From Oscillospiraceae bacterium (GTDB taxonomy: Bacteria; Bacillota; Clostridia; Oscillospirales; Acutalibacteraceae), in the NCBI GenBank assembly GCA_022650455.1, contig JALCPO010000001.1, positions 62,001 through 126,000 on the forward strand: a stretch of 64,000 nt of DNA, read 5' to 3'. How positions within the stretch are numbered: the stretch's first letter is position 1; each line of letters starts with the position of its first letter. The notes beneath the pieces are model-generated. The model was given only the letters and a program-made list of their open reading frames with translations, made no database searches and was not told the DNA's origin. Of this stretch, positions 18,240 through 26,021 are shown one piece after another. The position numbers were made by a program, and so were the translations under genes.

Positions 18240-20048
18240 CTACTCGTCCAGCTTCAGGACGCTCATGAACGCTTCCTGCGGCACTTCCACTGTGCCGAGC
18301 TGGCGCATGCGCTTTTTGCCTTCCTTCTGCTTTTCGAGGAGCTTTTTCTTGCGCGAGATGTCGCCGCCGTAGCACTTGGCGAGAACGTCCTTGCGCAGGG
18401 CCTTTACGGTTTCGCGCGCGATGATGCGGCCGCCCACGCAGGCCTGGATGGGCACCTCGAAGAGCTGGCGGGGGATTTTCTCCTTCAGCTTTTCCACCAT
18501 CTTGCGGGCGCGGGGGTAGGCTTTGTCGGTGTGGATGATGAAGGACAGCGCGTCCACCATTTCCCCGTTCAGCAGGATGTCCAGCTTGACCAGGCTGCTC
18601 TTTTTGTACCCGGAGAGCTCGTAGTCGAACGAAGCGTAGCCCCGGGTGCGGCTTTTGAGCGCGTCGAAGAAGTCGTACACGATCTCGTTGAGCGGCAGCT
18701 CGTAGTGAATGTCCACGCGGTCGGTGTCGAGGTAATCCATGTCCAGAAACGTGCCGCGCCGCTCCTGGCACAGGTCCATGATGCTGCCGATGTAGTCCTT
18801 CGGCGTGTAGATGTGCGCGTCCGCCACCGGTTCGTCCGCCTCGGCGATTTTCGAGGGGTCGGGATAGTTCGTCGGATTGTCCACCTTCATCGTCGTGCCG
18901 TCGGTCAGCCGGAGATGGTAGACGACGCTTGGCGCGGTGGTGATGAGGTCGAGCCCGTACTCGCGCTCCAGCCGCTCCTGCACGACTTCCATGTGCAGCA
19001 GGCCGAGGAACCCGCACCGGAAGCCGAACCCCAGCGCCGCCGAAGTCTCGGGCTCAAAGCTCAGCGCCGCGTCGTTGAGCTGGAGCTTTTCCAGCGCGTC
19101 GCGCAGGTCGGGGTATTTCGCGCCGTCCGCCGGGTAGACGCCGCAGAAAACCATCGGCTGGGCCGGGCGGTAACCGGGCAGAGGCTCCTTCGCGGGATTT
19201 GCCGCGAGCGTGACGGTGTCGCCCACGCGCGCCTCGCGCACGTCCTTGATGGACGCGGAGATCACGCCGACGTCGCCGGCTTTCAGGCGGTCGGCCGGCT
19301 CAAACTGCGTGGCGCGCATGTAGCCGCATTCCACCACGGTGAACTCGCCTCCGGCGGACATCATGCGGATCACGTCGCCCGGCTTCACCGTGCCGTCGAA
19401 AACGCGGACGTGCGCCACGGCGCCCTTGTAGGCGTCGTAGTAGGAATCGAAGATGAGCGCCTTCAGCGGGGCGCTCTCGTCGCCTTTCGGCGGGGGGACG
19501 TTTTTCACGATCTGCTCCATCACCTGGCCGACGTTGGTGCCCAGCTTGGCGGAAACGCACGGCGCCTCGTCGGCGGGAATGCCGATGACGTCCTCGATCT
19601 CATGCCGGACCTTTTCCGGCTGAGCGCTCGGCAGGTCGATCTTGTTGATGACCGGGACGATCTCCAGCCCCGCGTCCACGGCGAGGTAGGTGTTCGCGAG
19701 CGTCTGCGCCTCGATGCCCTGCGACGCGTCCACCACGAGGACGGCGCCCTCGCAGGCGGCGAGCGAGCGGGAAACCTCGTAGTTGAAGTCCACGTGGCCC
19801 GGCGTGTCGATCAGGTTGAAGATGTAGTCCTGCCCGTCCTTCGCGTGGTACAGCAGCGTAACGGCGTGCGCCTTGATGGTGATCCCGCGCTCGCGTTCCA
19901 GATCCATGTCGTCGAGGATCTGGTTCTCCATTTCGCGCAGGGGGACGGAGTCGGTCAGCTCCAGGATTCGGTCGGCCAGCGTGCTTTTGCCGTGGTCGAT
20001 ATGTGCGATGATGCAGAAATTTCGTATGTTCTTACGCGGAATTGCCAA
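18240..20048 (-). CDS. lepA: Elongation factor 4 (LepA)
   Basis: 602-residue ribosomal GTPase that acts on stalled or mistranslocated ribosomes. The G domain is visible as [14 protein letters not shown] (G1), DTPGHVDF (G3) and [10 protein letters not shown] (G4). EF-G-like domains II, III and V follow ([26 protein letters not shown] is a hallmark), and the LepA-specific C-terminal domain ends [17 protein letters not shown]. Length is standard. In the conserved gpr-spoIIP-(x)-lepA-hemW order it is the housekeeping gene. Confidence 0.98.
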   Translation of the reverse strand: MAIPRKNIRNFCIIAHIDHGKSTLADRILELTDSVPLREMENQILDDMDLERERGITIKAHAVTLLYHAKDGQDYIFNLIDTPGHVDFNYEVSRSLAACEGAVLVVDASQGIEAQTLANTYLAVDAGLEIVPVINKIDLPSAQPEKVRHEIEDVIGIPADEAPCVSAKLGTNVGQVMEQIVKNVPPPKGDESAPLKALIFDSYYDAYKGAVAHVRVFDGTVKPGDVIRMMSAGGEFTVVECGYMRATQFEPADRLKAGDVGVISASIKDVREARVGDTVTLAANPAKEPLPGYRPAQPMVFCGVYPADGAKYPDLRDALEKLQLNDAALSFEPETSAALGFGFRCGFLGLLHMEVVQERLEREYGLDLITTAPSVVYHLRLTDGTTMKVDNPTNYPDPSKIAEADEPVADAHIYTPKDYIGSIMDLCQERRGTFLDMDYLDTDRVDIHYELPLNEIVYDFFDALKSRTRGYASFDYELSGYKKSSLVKLDILLNGEMVDALSFIIHTDKAYPRARKMVEKLKEKIPRQLFEVPIQACVGGRIIARETVKALRKDVLAKCYGGDISRKKKLLEKQKEGKKRMRQLGTVEVPQEAFMSVLKLDE

Positions 20049-20166
20049 AAAATCATCTCCGTCACAAAACCGGCCTTTTGAGCAAGGCCGGATGAAAACT
20101 TTCCATTATCAATCGATTTGCCGCAGACTGTGTGCCGGTTCGGGGAAAACCGAAAACTTCGGCAAA

Positions 20167-20193
20167 CAGGGAAAGACGGACCGCCTTTCCCTG
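20167..20193 (-). terminator. Weak terminator-like hairpin after the Ser-rich membrane protein gene
   Basis: CAGGGAAAG / CTTTCCCTG with a 9-base loop, followed on the - strand by TTTG only. It lies between the Ser-rich protein gene and lepA. The rest of 20049-20244 shows no gene. Confidence 0.35.
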
Positions 20194-20244
20194 CCGTTCC
20201 GCCGTCTTTGACTGTACCGGCCCTTTCTTCTCGGAAAGAAAAGG

Positions 20245-20865
20245 TCAGAAGCGATTGAGGCCGCGGTAATACTTGTCGTTCAGCAGCCGCTTTTTCCTGC
20301 TGCGTTTCGGCCTGTGGTAACGGCTGCGGCGCGGCCCGCGCGGCGGGCGGCGGTTGCTCAGCACCACGATCAGCACGACCGCCACGCCGAGGGCGATGCA
20401 TGCCCACGAAAGGATGCCGCGGATATTCATCCCGGACGTGTTGGCGTTTTCCGCGGACTGGAGAGGGTCGTTTTCCACGACGCTGTCCACTTCCGGCAGG
20501 GAAATCCCCTCGGACTCGGGCGCGGAAGATACCTGCGAGGAAACCGCGCTGCTGACGGCGGAAGACGAGGATGTATGGGCGACCGTCTTTTTGCGCACCT
20601 TCCGGGAGCTGGCCGTGGACGACCGCGTTTTATAAGCCGGTTTTGAAGCCGGCTTTGAGACAGACAACGGCTTGGAAGCCGGTTTCGAGGATGATGCCGT
20701 CTGCGGCCTGCTGCTTTCCTTGTTGCTTGTGTTCGTTCCGGATGATGATATGATTCCCGTATTTTTAGCAGACGACGCGGTTACTGCAAAAACGTTGATC
20801 GAAGCATAACAAAACAAAAAAGTGACAAGGAAAAAAACACTCAGCAGTTTTTTCCATCCGTTCAT
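20245..20865 (-). CDS. Secreted or membrane-anchored Ser-rich protein, 206 aa, unknown function
   Basis: I do not recognise a family. Residues 1-28 form a signal peptide or anchor (KKLLSVFFLVTFLFCYASINVFA). Residues 30-115 are a Ser/Thr/Lys/Pro low-complexity stalk with repeated KPASKP units. A second transmembrane helix lies near 150-170 (ILSWACIALGVAVVLIVVL). The C-terminus is extremely basic (RRPPRGPRRSRYHRPKRSRKK). The topology suggests an extracytoplasmic stalk with a positively charged cytoplasmic tail that could touch nucleic acid or phospholipid. It sits between spore genes and lepA. Confidence 0.65.
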   Translation of the reverse strand: MNGWKKLLSVFFLVTFLFCYASINVFAVTASSAKNTGIISSSGTNTSNKESSRPQTASSSKPASKPLSVSKPASKPAYKTRSSTASSRKVRKKTVAHTSSSSAVSSAVSSQVSSAPESEGISLPEVDSVVENDPLQSAENANTSGMNIRGILSWACIALGVAVVLIVVLSNRRPPRGPRRSRYHRPKRSRKKRLLNDKYYRGLNRF

Positions 20866-20973
20866 GAGAAAGTCCTCCGTGATCCAATCGGCAAGGCTCC
20901 GTTTCTACTTTTCTTAACCTTATTATATAACACGAAAGCAAATAACAATTTCCGGCGGAAAAAACCGGTCAAA

Positions 20974-21219
20974 TTATTCTTCCAGTGATTTTTTAAAAAA
21001 GCCGATGTTAATATAAGAATTATTATACCATATTCCGACGCCAATGCAAGGTATGTCCGGATTTTTGCCGGTAATTCGGTAAATCAGGGTTTTTCCGTCG
21101 CCGAACCCGATCCGGCGGGACTGGTAGTCGACGGCGGCGAACCCCCACACGAGGGCGATCGCGAGCAGCGAAGCAAAAAAAGAGGTCAGAAAAATCCTCA
21201 GATTCCGGTGCTTTCCCAT
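20974..21219 (-). CDS. Small single-pass membrane protein, 81 aa, unknown function
   Basis: An N-terminal basic segment (MGKHRNLR) is followed by one hydrophobic helix (IFLTSFFASLLAIALVWGFAAVDY) and a short outer domain with SRRIGFGDGKTLIYRITGKNP. It starts 31 bases after the spoIIP stop on the same strand, so it probably shares the spoIIP transcript and may be expressed in sporulation. The ribosome site is modest. No family recognised. Confidence 0.55.
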   Translation of the reverse strand: MGKHRNLRIFLTSFFASLLAIALVWGFAAVDYQSRRIGFGDGKTLIYRITGKNPDIPCIGVGIWYNNSYINIGFFKKSLEE

Positions 21220-21250
21220 CCTGTTTTTTTCATATCCTTTTCCCGGGAAA

Positions 21251-22312
21251 TCAGGTCAGCCCGTTCAGCACCTGCGCGAGCGTTTTGCCCAGAAGCTGCC
21301 CGGTGTATTTCGATTCGTCGAGCGTGTTGGCGTCCGTGCCGACTTCGATCAGCAGGGAGCCTTTCGTGAGGTTTTCGTTGTATTTGCGCGCGCAGAAGTT
21401 CAGGGGCCGCGCCAGGCCGGGGTAAGTGTCGCTCAGGGCTTTCTGCAGCCGCAGGGCGAGCCGCAGGTTGTATTCCCAGTCCGGGAAGCCGAGCGAGCCG
21501 TCGTCGTCGCAGCCCGCGATGATCATGAGCTGGGACGCTTTTTTCCCGCCGATGACGGATGTCGTTTTCAGGAAGGTTCCGTCGCTGCGGTGCATCGCGT
21601 CCCGGTGGATGTCCAGCGTCACCTGGATGCCGGGGTACTTTTTCAGGTCGTTCTGGATCGTCGTCTTGGAGCGGTCGTACGAGCCGTTGTAGGCCGGGTA
21701 ATCGTGGTAGGTGGTGTCGTGCACCACGCCGATCCCGGCGGATTCAAGCTGCTTCGCGATCTCGTCGCCCACCGCGCAGACGCTTTTGGATTTATCCGTC
21801 GTCCGCTCCGAGAAATCGTACGATTCCGTGGTGTGCGTGTGGTAGATGAGCACCTGGGGGGAGGCGTCCTTTTTAATCTTCACCGCGGGGGCTTTCTGGA
21901 GCTCCTGCGAAAAATTGACGGAGGTATGGTGCTCGGTCGCGTTTTTGACCCACATGTTCCCGACCTGGGTCCCGCTGTTTCCGACGCTGAGCTCCAGAAA
22001 CTTATGCGACCCGGAAACCGAGGGGGCGGGGATGGACGAAGCCTGGGAGCTTTGCGCCCCGCCGGAAGCGGACCGGCTGGAGGACGGCGCGGCGGATGAC
22101 GGGGCTGCGGAGGAAACGGAGGAGATGGAGCCGTCCTCTTCGTCCTCGCTGAAAAAGCCGTCCGTATTCCCCGCCGGGATGATGAAGCCGGCGGCGGCCG
22201 TCGCCGCCCTGCCCCCGGTTTCCGCGGGCAGCCGCAGGGCTACGCACGCGACCCCCACTGCGGTTAAGAGTACCGATGCGGCCCCCGCCGCTGCCCGCGC
22301 CCACTTTTTCAT
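21251..22312 (-). CDS. spoIIP: Stage II sporulation protein P
   Basis: 353-residue peptidoglycan amidase/endopeptidase of the SpoIID-SpoIIM-SpoIIP engulfment machine in the mother-cell membrane. An N-terminal membrane anchor (about residues 5-30) and a Ser/Glu-rich linker (50-105) precede the SpoIIP domain. The domain shows LIYHTHTTESY (about 153-163) with the zinc-type His residues and LDIHRDAMHR. It lies 87 bases after gpr, the same order as in Bacillus. Expression would be sigma-E type by analogy. Confidence 0.95.
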   Translation of the reverse strand: MKKWARAAAGAASVLLTAVGVACVALRLPAETGGRAATAAAGFIIPAGNTDGFFSEDEEDGSISSVSSAAPSSAAPSSSRSASGGAQSSQASSIPAPSVSGSHKFLELSVGNSGTQVGNMWVKNATEHHTSVNFSQELQKAPAVKIKKDASPQVLIYHTHTTESYDFSERTTDKSKSVCAVGDEIAKQLESAGIGVVHDTTYHDYPAYNGSYDRSKTTIQNDLKKYPGIQVTLDIHRDAMHRSDGTFLKTTSVIGGKKASQLMIIAGCDDDGSLGFPDWEYNLRLALRLQKALSDTYPGLARPLNFCARKYNENLTKGSLLIEVGTDANTLDESKYTGQLLGKTLAQVLNGLT

Positions 22313-22399
22313 AATCCGTCCTCCGCAGCAAGATTTCGGGATAAGCCCCGTACCTAAATCTTATGCGTGCGGGGGAAGTTTCATGATTGGCGGGGAACG

Positions 22400-23212
22400 T
22401 CAGGTCAGCTCGTCAAATTCATCGACGGAAAGCGACGGGTTGAGCGCGCGGTTGACGCCCATGCCGAGCAGCCGGGAACCGCGTTCGATAATCAGGTCGA
22501 TCTCCCGCGGGGTCACCATCATGGGCGCCCCGCGCGGCTCCGCTTTTTCCGGCGGGGCGTCGCCGCCGGTCAGGTCGCAGGCGAAGGTGGAGGCGTCCAC
22601 CACGGTCGGGATGCCCATGCTGACCACGGGCACGCCAAGCGTGCTTTCGTCGATGCGCGGGCGGCTGTTGCCGACGCCCGCCCCGGGCGAGATCCCTCCC
22701 GAGCTGAGCTGCACGGTGCAGCCGAGCCGCGCCGGGCTGCGCGCCGCCAGCGCGTCCACCGCAATGACGGCGGCGGGTTTGAGCTCATCCACAATCGCCT
22801 TGAGAACCTCGAAGGCTTCCATCCCGGTGCAGCCCAGCACGCCGGGGCTGACGATGGAGACCGGGCGCAGGTTCTCCAGGCCGGTCACGCGCGCGAGCTC
22901 GCCCCGGATGTGGCGCGTGGCGAGGACGTGCTCCGCCGTCAGCGGGCCGAGCGCGTCGGGGGTGACGGAGCGGTTCCCGAGCCCGGCGGCGAGCACCGGC
23001 CCCTCTTTCGGGACGAGGCCCGAAAGCTCCTCGGTCAGGATTTTCAAAAGCGAATTGTCGGAATCGATGTTGTCCGAAATCGCCTTGACCTCCATCGTCA
23101 CATAGGTTCTGCCGCCGTCCTCGATGCGCGTCACCACGCACCCGTCCCGTTCGCGCCTCGTCTGCTGCGCCGGCTTTGTGTTTTCGAGGGCCAGGTCCGT
23201 ACGAAAATTCAT
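22400..23212 (-). CDS. gpr: Germination protease GPR
   Basis: 270-residue aspartic-type spore protease that degrades small acid-soluble proteins at germination. Family blocks seen are RTDLALE near the N-terminus (the autoprocessing and substrate-like site), VLAAGLGNRSVTPDALGP, VSPGVLGCTGME and VQLSSGGISPGAGVGN. It is made as a zymogen in the forespore. It is somewhat shorter than the approximately 370 residues of Bacillus GPR, as is common in Clostridia. The gene is divergent from rpsT and precedes spoIIP. Confidence 0.95.
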   Translation of the reverse strand: MNFRTDLALENTKPAQQTRRERDGCVVTRIEDGGRTYVTMEVKAISDNIDSDNSLLKILTEELSGLVPKEGPVLAAGLGNRSVTPDALGPLTAEHVLATRHIRGELARVTGLENLRPVSIVSPGVLGCTGMEAFEVLKAIVDELKPAAVIAVDALAARSPARLGCTVQLSSGGISPGAGVGNSRPRIDESTLGVPVVSMGIPTVVDASTFACDLTGGDAPPEKAEPRGAPMMVTPREIDLIIERGSRLLGMGVNRALNPSLSVDEFDELT

Positions 23213-23290
23213 AAAATCTTCCTTTCCGCGGAATTGCCGGGCACAAAAACGGGAACCATAATGGCGCCCGGCGTTCCGGTTGATTTTTTC

Positions 23291-23319
23291 TTGCTTTTTC
23301 CCGCGCCCGATGCTATGAT
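23291..23319 (+). promoter_or_regulatory. rpsT promoter
   Basis: TTGCTT, a 17-base spacer and TATGAT, with an extended -10 (TGC before TATGAT), 37 bases upstream of the rpsT start. Confidence 0.75.
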
Positions 23320-23355
23320 AGATAAGTTATATAAACTCCCGAAGGAGGTGGAATC

Positions 23356-23619
23356 ATGCCCAATATCAAATCGGCCAAAAAACGTGTGAAGGTCATCGCC
23401 GTCAAAACCAACATCAACAAGACCGCCAGCACGGAATTGAAAACGGATATCAAGAAAGCCCTCGCCGCCGTCGAAGCGGGCGATCCGGACAGGGCCCAGG
23501 CGGTGAAAGCCGCGGTCAAAAAGATCGACCGGGCCGCCGCGAAAGGCGTTCTGCACAAGAACAACGCGGCAAGGAAAAAATCGGCCCTCGCCCGCAGGCT
23601 GAATGCGGCGAACGCCTGA
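23356..23619 (+). CDS. rpsT: 30S ribosomal protein S20
   Basis: 87 residues, strongly basic and helical, with the S20 N-terminus MPNIKSAKKRVKV and the C-terminal KGVLHKNNAARKKSALARRLN block. It binds 16S rRNA early in 30S assembly. A near-perfect ribosome site (GAAGGAGGTG) precedes ATG 23356. It is a monocistronic unit with its own promoter and terminator, divergent from gpr. Confidence 0.97.
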   Translation: MPNIKSAKKRVKVIAVKTNINKTASTELKTDIKKALAAVEAGDPDRAQAVKAAVKKIDRAAAKGVLHKNNAARKKSALARRLNAANA

Positions 23620-23642
23620 ACCTTCCGCATCCGGAAAGCAAA

Positions 23643-23669
23643 AGCAGAGCAAGGTTGCCCTGCTTTTTT
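23643..23669 (+). terminator. rpsT terminator
   Basis: AGCAG-a-GCAA / TTGC-c-CTGCT stem with one internal mismatch, followed by TTTTTT. Confidence 0.8.
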
Positions 23670-23786
23670 ATTTTCGGGCGTGATTTTGCAGCCTGCGAAT
23701 TGACTTTTGCTTCCGAATTGGTTATCATGAAGATGGTGTCCCGTGTTGGGACAATACGGATTTTCAGAAAAACGGGGGTGTCCGAT

Positions 23787-23935
23787 TTGAAAAATTCCGG
23801 GAAGCTTTCGGTATGGGTGGCGGTTTTTTCCGCCGTTGCCGCCGCGGTTTCCGTTGCCGTCGCCGTGGTTCTGTACTTGCAATACGGAAACCCGGGGACG
23901 AAGAGGTACGGACAGGCCGAGTCAGCCTGTCCGTT
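23787..23935 (+). pseudogene. Small one-helix membrane protein ORF without a stop before its terminator
   Basis: A TTG start at 23787 follows GGGGGTG and opens a frame beginning MKNSGKLSVW, then a long Val/Ala transmembrane helix (VAVFSAVAAAVSVAVAVVLYL). Small proteins of this shape are common in Clostridia. Here the frame runs unbroken into the terminator hairpin at 23910-23942 and far beyond, antisense to spoVAE, so the original C-terminus seems lost to a deletion or frameshift. A TGTCCC/GGGACA hairpin stands just upstream (23737-23753). Confidence 0.3.
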
Positions 23936-23942
23936 TTGTTTG
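23910..23942 (+). terminator. Terminator between the small membrane ORF and spoVAE
   Basis: GGACAGGC / GCCTGTCC with a 7-base loop is followed by GTTTTGTTTG on the + strand. The - strand flank lacks a U-tract. Confidence 0.7.
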
Positions 23943-24090
23943 CCTTCCCCCGCGGGGCCGGATGCGCCGCAGGCCGTATTTCGCGCCCTGCCAGAACAGC
24001 GTAAACAGGTAGCTTCCGTTGACGATGCGAAAGATTTTCCACGCGAGGCTGGCGTAGCGGTACCCGGCCCGGGCATAGCGGAAATACGGG
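23922..24090 (-). other. Coding-like frame directly after spoVAE, no clear start
   Basis: Right after the spoVAE stop the +1 frame encodes about 56 codons (ANPYFRYARAGYRYASLAWK and on, through a Phe/Trp/Tyr-rich stretch to a basic end). Codon choice is typical for this genome: high GC3 and no rare codons. It ends at TGA 23922-23924 inside the terminator loop. I find no ATG/GTG/TTG with a ribosome site. It could be a small gene with a hidden start, a tail reached by frameshifting from spoVAE, or a decayed gene. Confidence 0.35.
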
Positions 24091-24447
24091 TTAGCTCTTA
24101 TCGCCCGATTTTGAAAAGAGGGCGGCCAGGTAGCCGAAGAACACCGCCGCCGCAATGCCGGCAGCCCCCGCCGTCAGCCCGCCGGAAAAGGCGCCCAGAA
24201 GGCCCTTTTCCTGCACGGCTTCCCGCGTGCCTTTCGCCATCAGATAGCCGAAGCCGGTCAGCGGCACGGTTGCCCCCGCGCCCGCAAAGTCGACCAGCGG
24301 CTGGTAGACGCCCACGGCGCCCAGCACCACCCCGAGCGTTACGAACGAAACCAGAACCCGCGCCGGGGTCATCTTCGTAAAGTCCAGAAGAATCTGTCCG
24401 ACGACGCAGATGGCCCCGCCGACCAGAAAAGACCAGAGGTATTGCAT
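24091..24447 (-). CDS. spoVAE: Stage V sporulation protein AE (SpoVAEB type)
   Basis: 118-residue membrane protein with about four helices and the family blocks GGAICVVGQILLDFTKMTPAR and VPLTGFGYLMAKGTREAV. SpoVA proteins form the channel that moves dipicolinic acid into the developing spore and out at germination. spoVAC and spoVAD normally precede it, but here the gene starts next to a divergent HAD gene, so it is separated from the rest of spoVA. GAGGTGA lies 7 bases before the start. Confidence 0.92.
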   Translation of the reverse strand: MQYLWSFLVGGAICVVGQILLDFTKMTPARVLVSFVTLGVVLGAVGVYQPLVDFAGAGATVPLTGFGYLMAKGTREAVQEKGLLGAFSGGLTAGAAGIAAAVFFGYLAALFSKSGDKS

Positions 24448-24511
24448 GCTTCCGTCACCTCGGCTTTAGTTTCGCCCCGCGCTTCGGTTCTATACATCGA
24501 AAGGAGAAAAA

Positions 24512-25303
24512 ATGAACCGGAAGACCATTTTTTTCGATCTCGACGGCACTCTGCTCGGCACAAGGGACGGCCGGATGTTCCAGATTCCGGAGAGCGCGGT
24601 TTTCGCCCTGAACGAGCTGAAGCGGAACGGACACCGCGTCGCCGTCTGCTCCGGCCGGCCGGAGCCGTTCATCCACCGCTTTTTTCCCGGCCTGTTCCGC
24701 AGCTTTGTGGCGTCCAACGGGACCCATGTGGTTTTTGAGGGGCACACGGTTTTCGACGGGACGTTTCCCCCGGAGCGCGTCCGCGCCCTGATGGAGCATT
24801 TCGACGCCTTCGGCTGCCGCTACCTTTTCGTGGGGAAAAACCACGCTTGGGCGCGGGGGATCGAGCGGGGGCTTTTCGCCAGGCTCGGCGCGAATTACGC
24901 GCTGCCGGGCTTCCTGGTCGCGGACTGGAAGCCGGAGGAAATCCGCGCGAACATGATGGATTTTGTGTTCCGGGACGAGGAAGACTACCGAAGGCAGGAA
25001 AAGGCGTTTACCGGCGGCATGGTGATGAACCGCCATCCCGGCGGGCTGACGGCGGACCTCAGCTTTGCGGACAGCGACAAAGCCTCCGGCATCGCCCGCT
25101 TCCTGGAATTTTCGGGGATCCCGCGGGAAGACACCGTGGCGTTCGGCGACGGCTACAACGACATTTCCATGATGAAGGCGGTGGGCTGCGGCGTGGCGAT
25201 GGGCAACGCGGTGGACGAGGTGAAGGAAGCCGCCGACTATGTCACGGAGGACCTCTTCCGCGACGGGATTTACCGCGGGCTGAAGCATTTGCGCCTGTTG
25301 TAA
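24512..25303 (+). CDS. HAD-superfamily hydrolase, Cof/YidA-like (class IIB)
   Basis: 263-residue cytosolic phosphatase. Motif I is FFDLDGTLL (nucleophile Asp), motif II AVCSGRP, and motif III/IV the C-terminal VAFGDGYNDISMMKAVGCGVAMGNA. The last is the Cof-family signature GDxxNDxxM. A large C2B cap sits between motifs II and III. Family members dephosphorylate sugar phosphates, FMN or nucleotides; substrate cannot be predicted. The start follows AAAGGAG. Divergent from spoVAE. Confidence 0.92.
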   Translation: MNRKTIFFDLDGTLLGTRDGRMFQIPESAVFALNELKRNGHRVAVCSGRPEPFIHRFFPGLFRSFVASNGTHVVFEGHTVFDGTFPPERVRALMEHFDAFGCRYLFVGKNHAWARGIERGLFARLGANYALPGFLVADWKPEEIRANMMDFVFRDEEDYRRQEKAFTGGMVMNRHPGGLTADLSFADSDKASGIARFLEFSGIPREDTVAFGDGYNDISMMKAVGCGVAMGNAVDEVKEAADYVTEDLFRDGIYRGLKHLRLL

Positions 25304-25523
25304 GCCGTAGGGACGATCCCCGTCGGGGCCGCAGCGCCGCTTCGTGAAATTGGGGCCCCATGCCGGCGCATAGGCTTTGCGGGATGCGAAACAAATATGC
25401 GGACGGTGTGAGTGTTTTTACGGCAGTTGCCCCGGCGCGGGCGTAAAAAGCTGCAAAAAATAAGCCCCGATATGCGAATTGCGTGCCGAGGCTCTCGACC
25501 GATCCGAATGGAGGGAATCTGAA
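25304..25523 (+). other. Intergenic region, possible REP-like remnant
   Basis: 220 bases without a gene. The first 50 bases hold a GC-rich imperfect inverted repeat (GTAGGGACGATCCCCGTCGGGG at about 25307) of the kind seen as dispersed intergenic elements in clostridia. It occurs once in this window, so the repeat claim is untested. I see no clear promoter for the flavodoxin gene. Confidence 0.3.
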
Positions 25524-25967
25524 ATGAAAAAATGTCTGATCGTCTATGAGTCCTACCACCACGGGAACACGAAAAAGGTCGCGGAAGCGATGGCGGCGGT
25601 TTCCGGGGCGGAGCTCTGCACCGCGGACGAGGCGCAGGGCCGGGACCCGGACGACTACGAGGTCGTCGGGTTCGGCGCCGGGATCGCCTACGGCAGCCAT
25701 TACGAAAAGCTGCGGAAGGCCGCGGCCGGGATGAAGCTGAGCGGCAAAACCGTCTTCGTCTTTTCCACCAGCGGCACGGGCAGCAAGGATTACAATGGAA
25801 AGCTGGAAAAACAGCTTGCGGATGCGGGCGCCGCCGTTGCGGGGAGCTTTGCCTGCAAGGGCTACGACACCAAGGTGATGAAGCTGTTCGGGGGGATCGC
25901 GAAAGGCCACCCGGATGAAAAGGAAATTTCCGCCGCGAAGGAATTTGCGCGGAGCATGGTAAAATAA
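25524..25967 (+). CDS. Flavodoxin-family protein
   Basis: 147 residues. The N-terminal strand and FMN phosphate loop read IVYESYHHGNTKKVAEAMA. FSTSGTGSKDYNGKL is the second FMN-contacting loop, and FACKGYDTK the third. These FMN proteins carry electrons or act as small quinone/flavin reductases. The start at 25524 follows GGAGGG. It is monocistronic, ending at a strong terminator convergent with asnB. Confidence 0.88.
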   Translation: MKKCLIVYESYHHGNTKKVAEAMAAVSGAELCTADEAQGRDPDDYEVVGFGAGIAYGSHYEKLRKAAAGMKLSGKTVFVFSTSGTGSKDYNGKLEKQLADAGAAVAGSFACKGYDTKVMKLFGGIAKGHPDEKEISAAKEFARSMVK

Positions 25968-25974
25968 AATGCGG

Positions 25975-26010
25975 ACGGCCCGCCGATGAAAAATTCGGCG
26001 GGCCGTTTTT
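25975..26010 (+). terminator. Terminator between flavodoxin gene and asnB
   Basis: ACGGCCCGCCGA / TCGGCGGGCCGT, a 12-bp stem with an 8-base A-rich loop, followed by TTTTG. It probably also serves asnB from the other side. Confidence 0.88.
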
Positions 26011-26021
26011 GCGGTTCGGTC

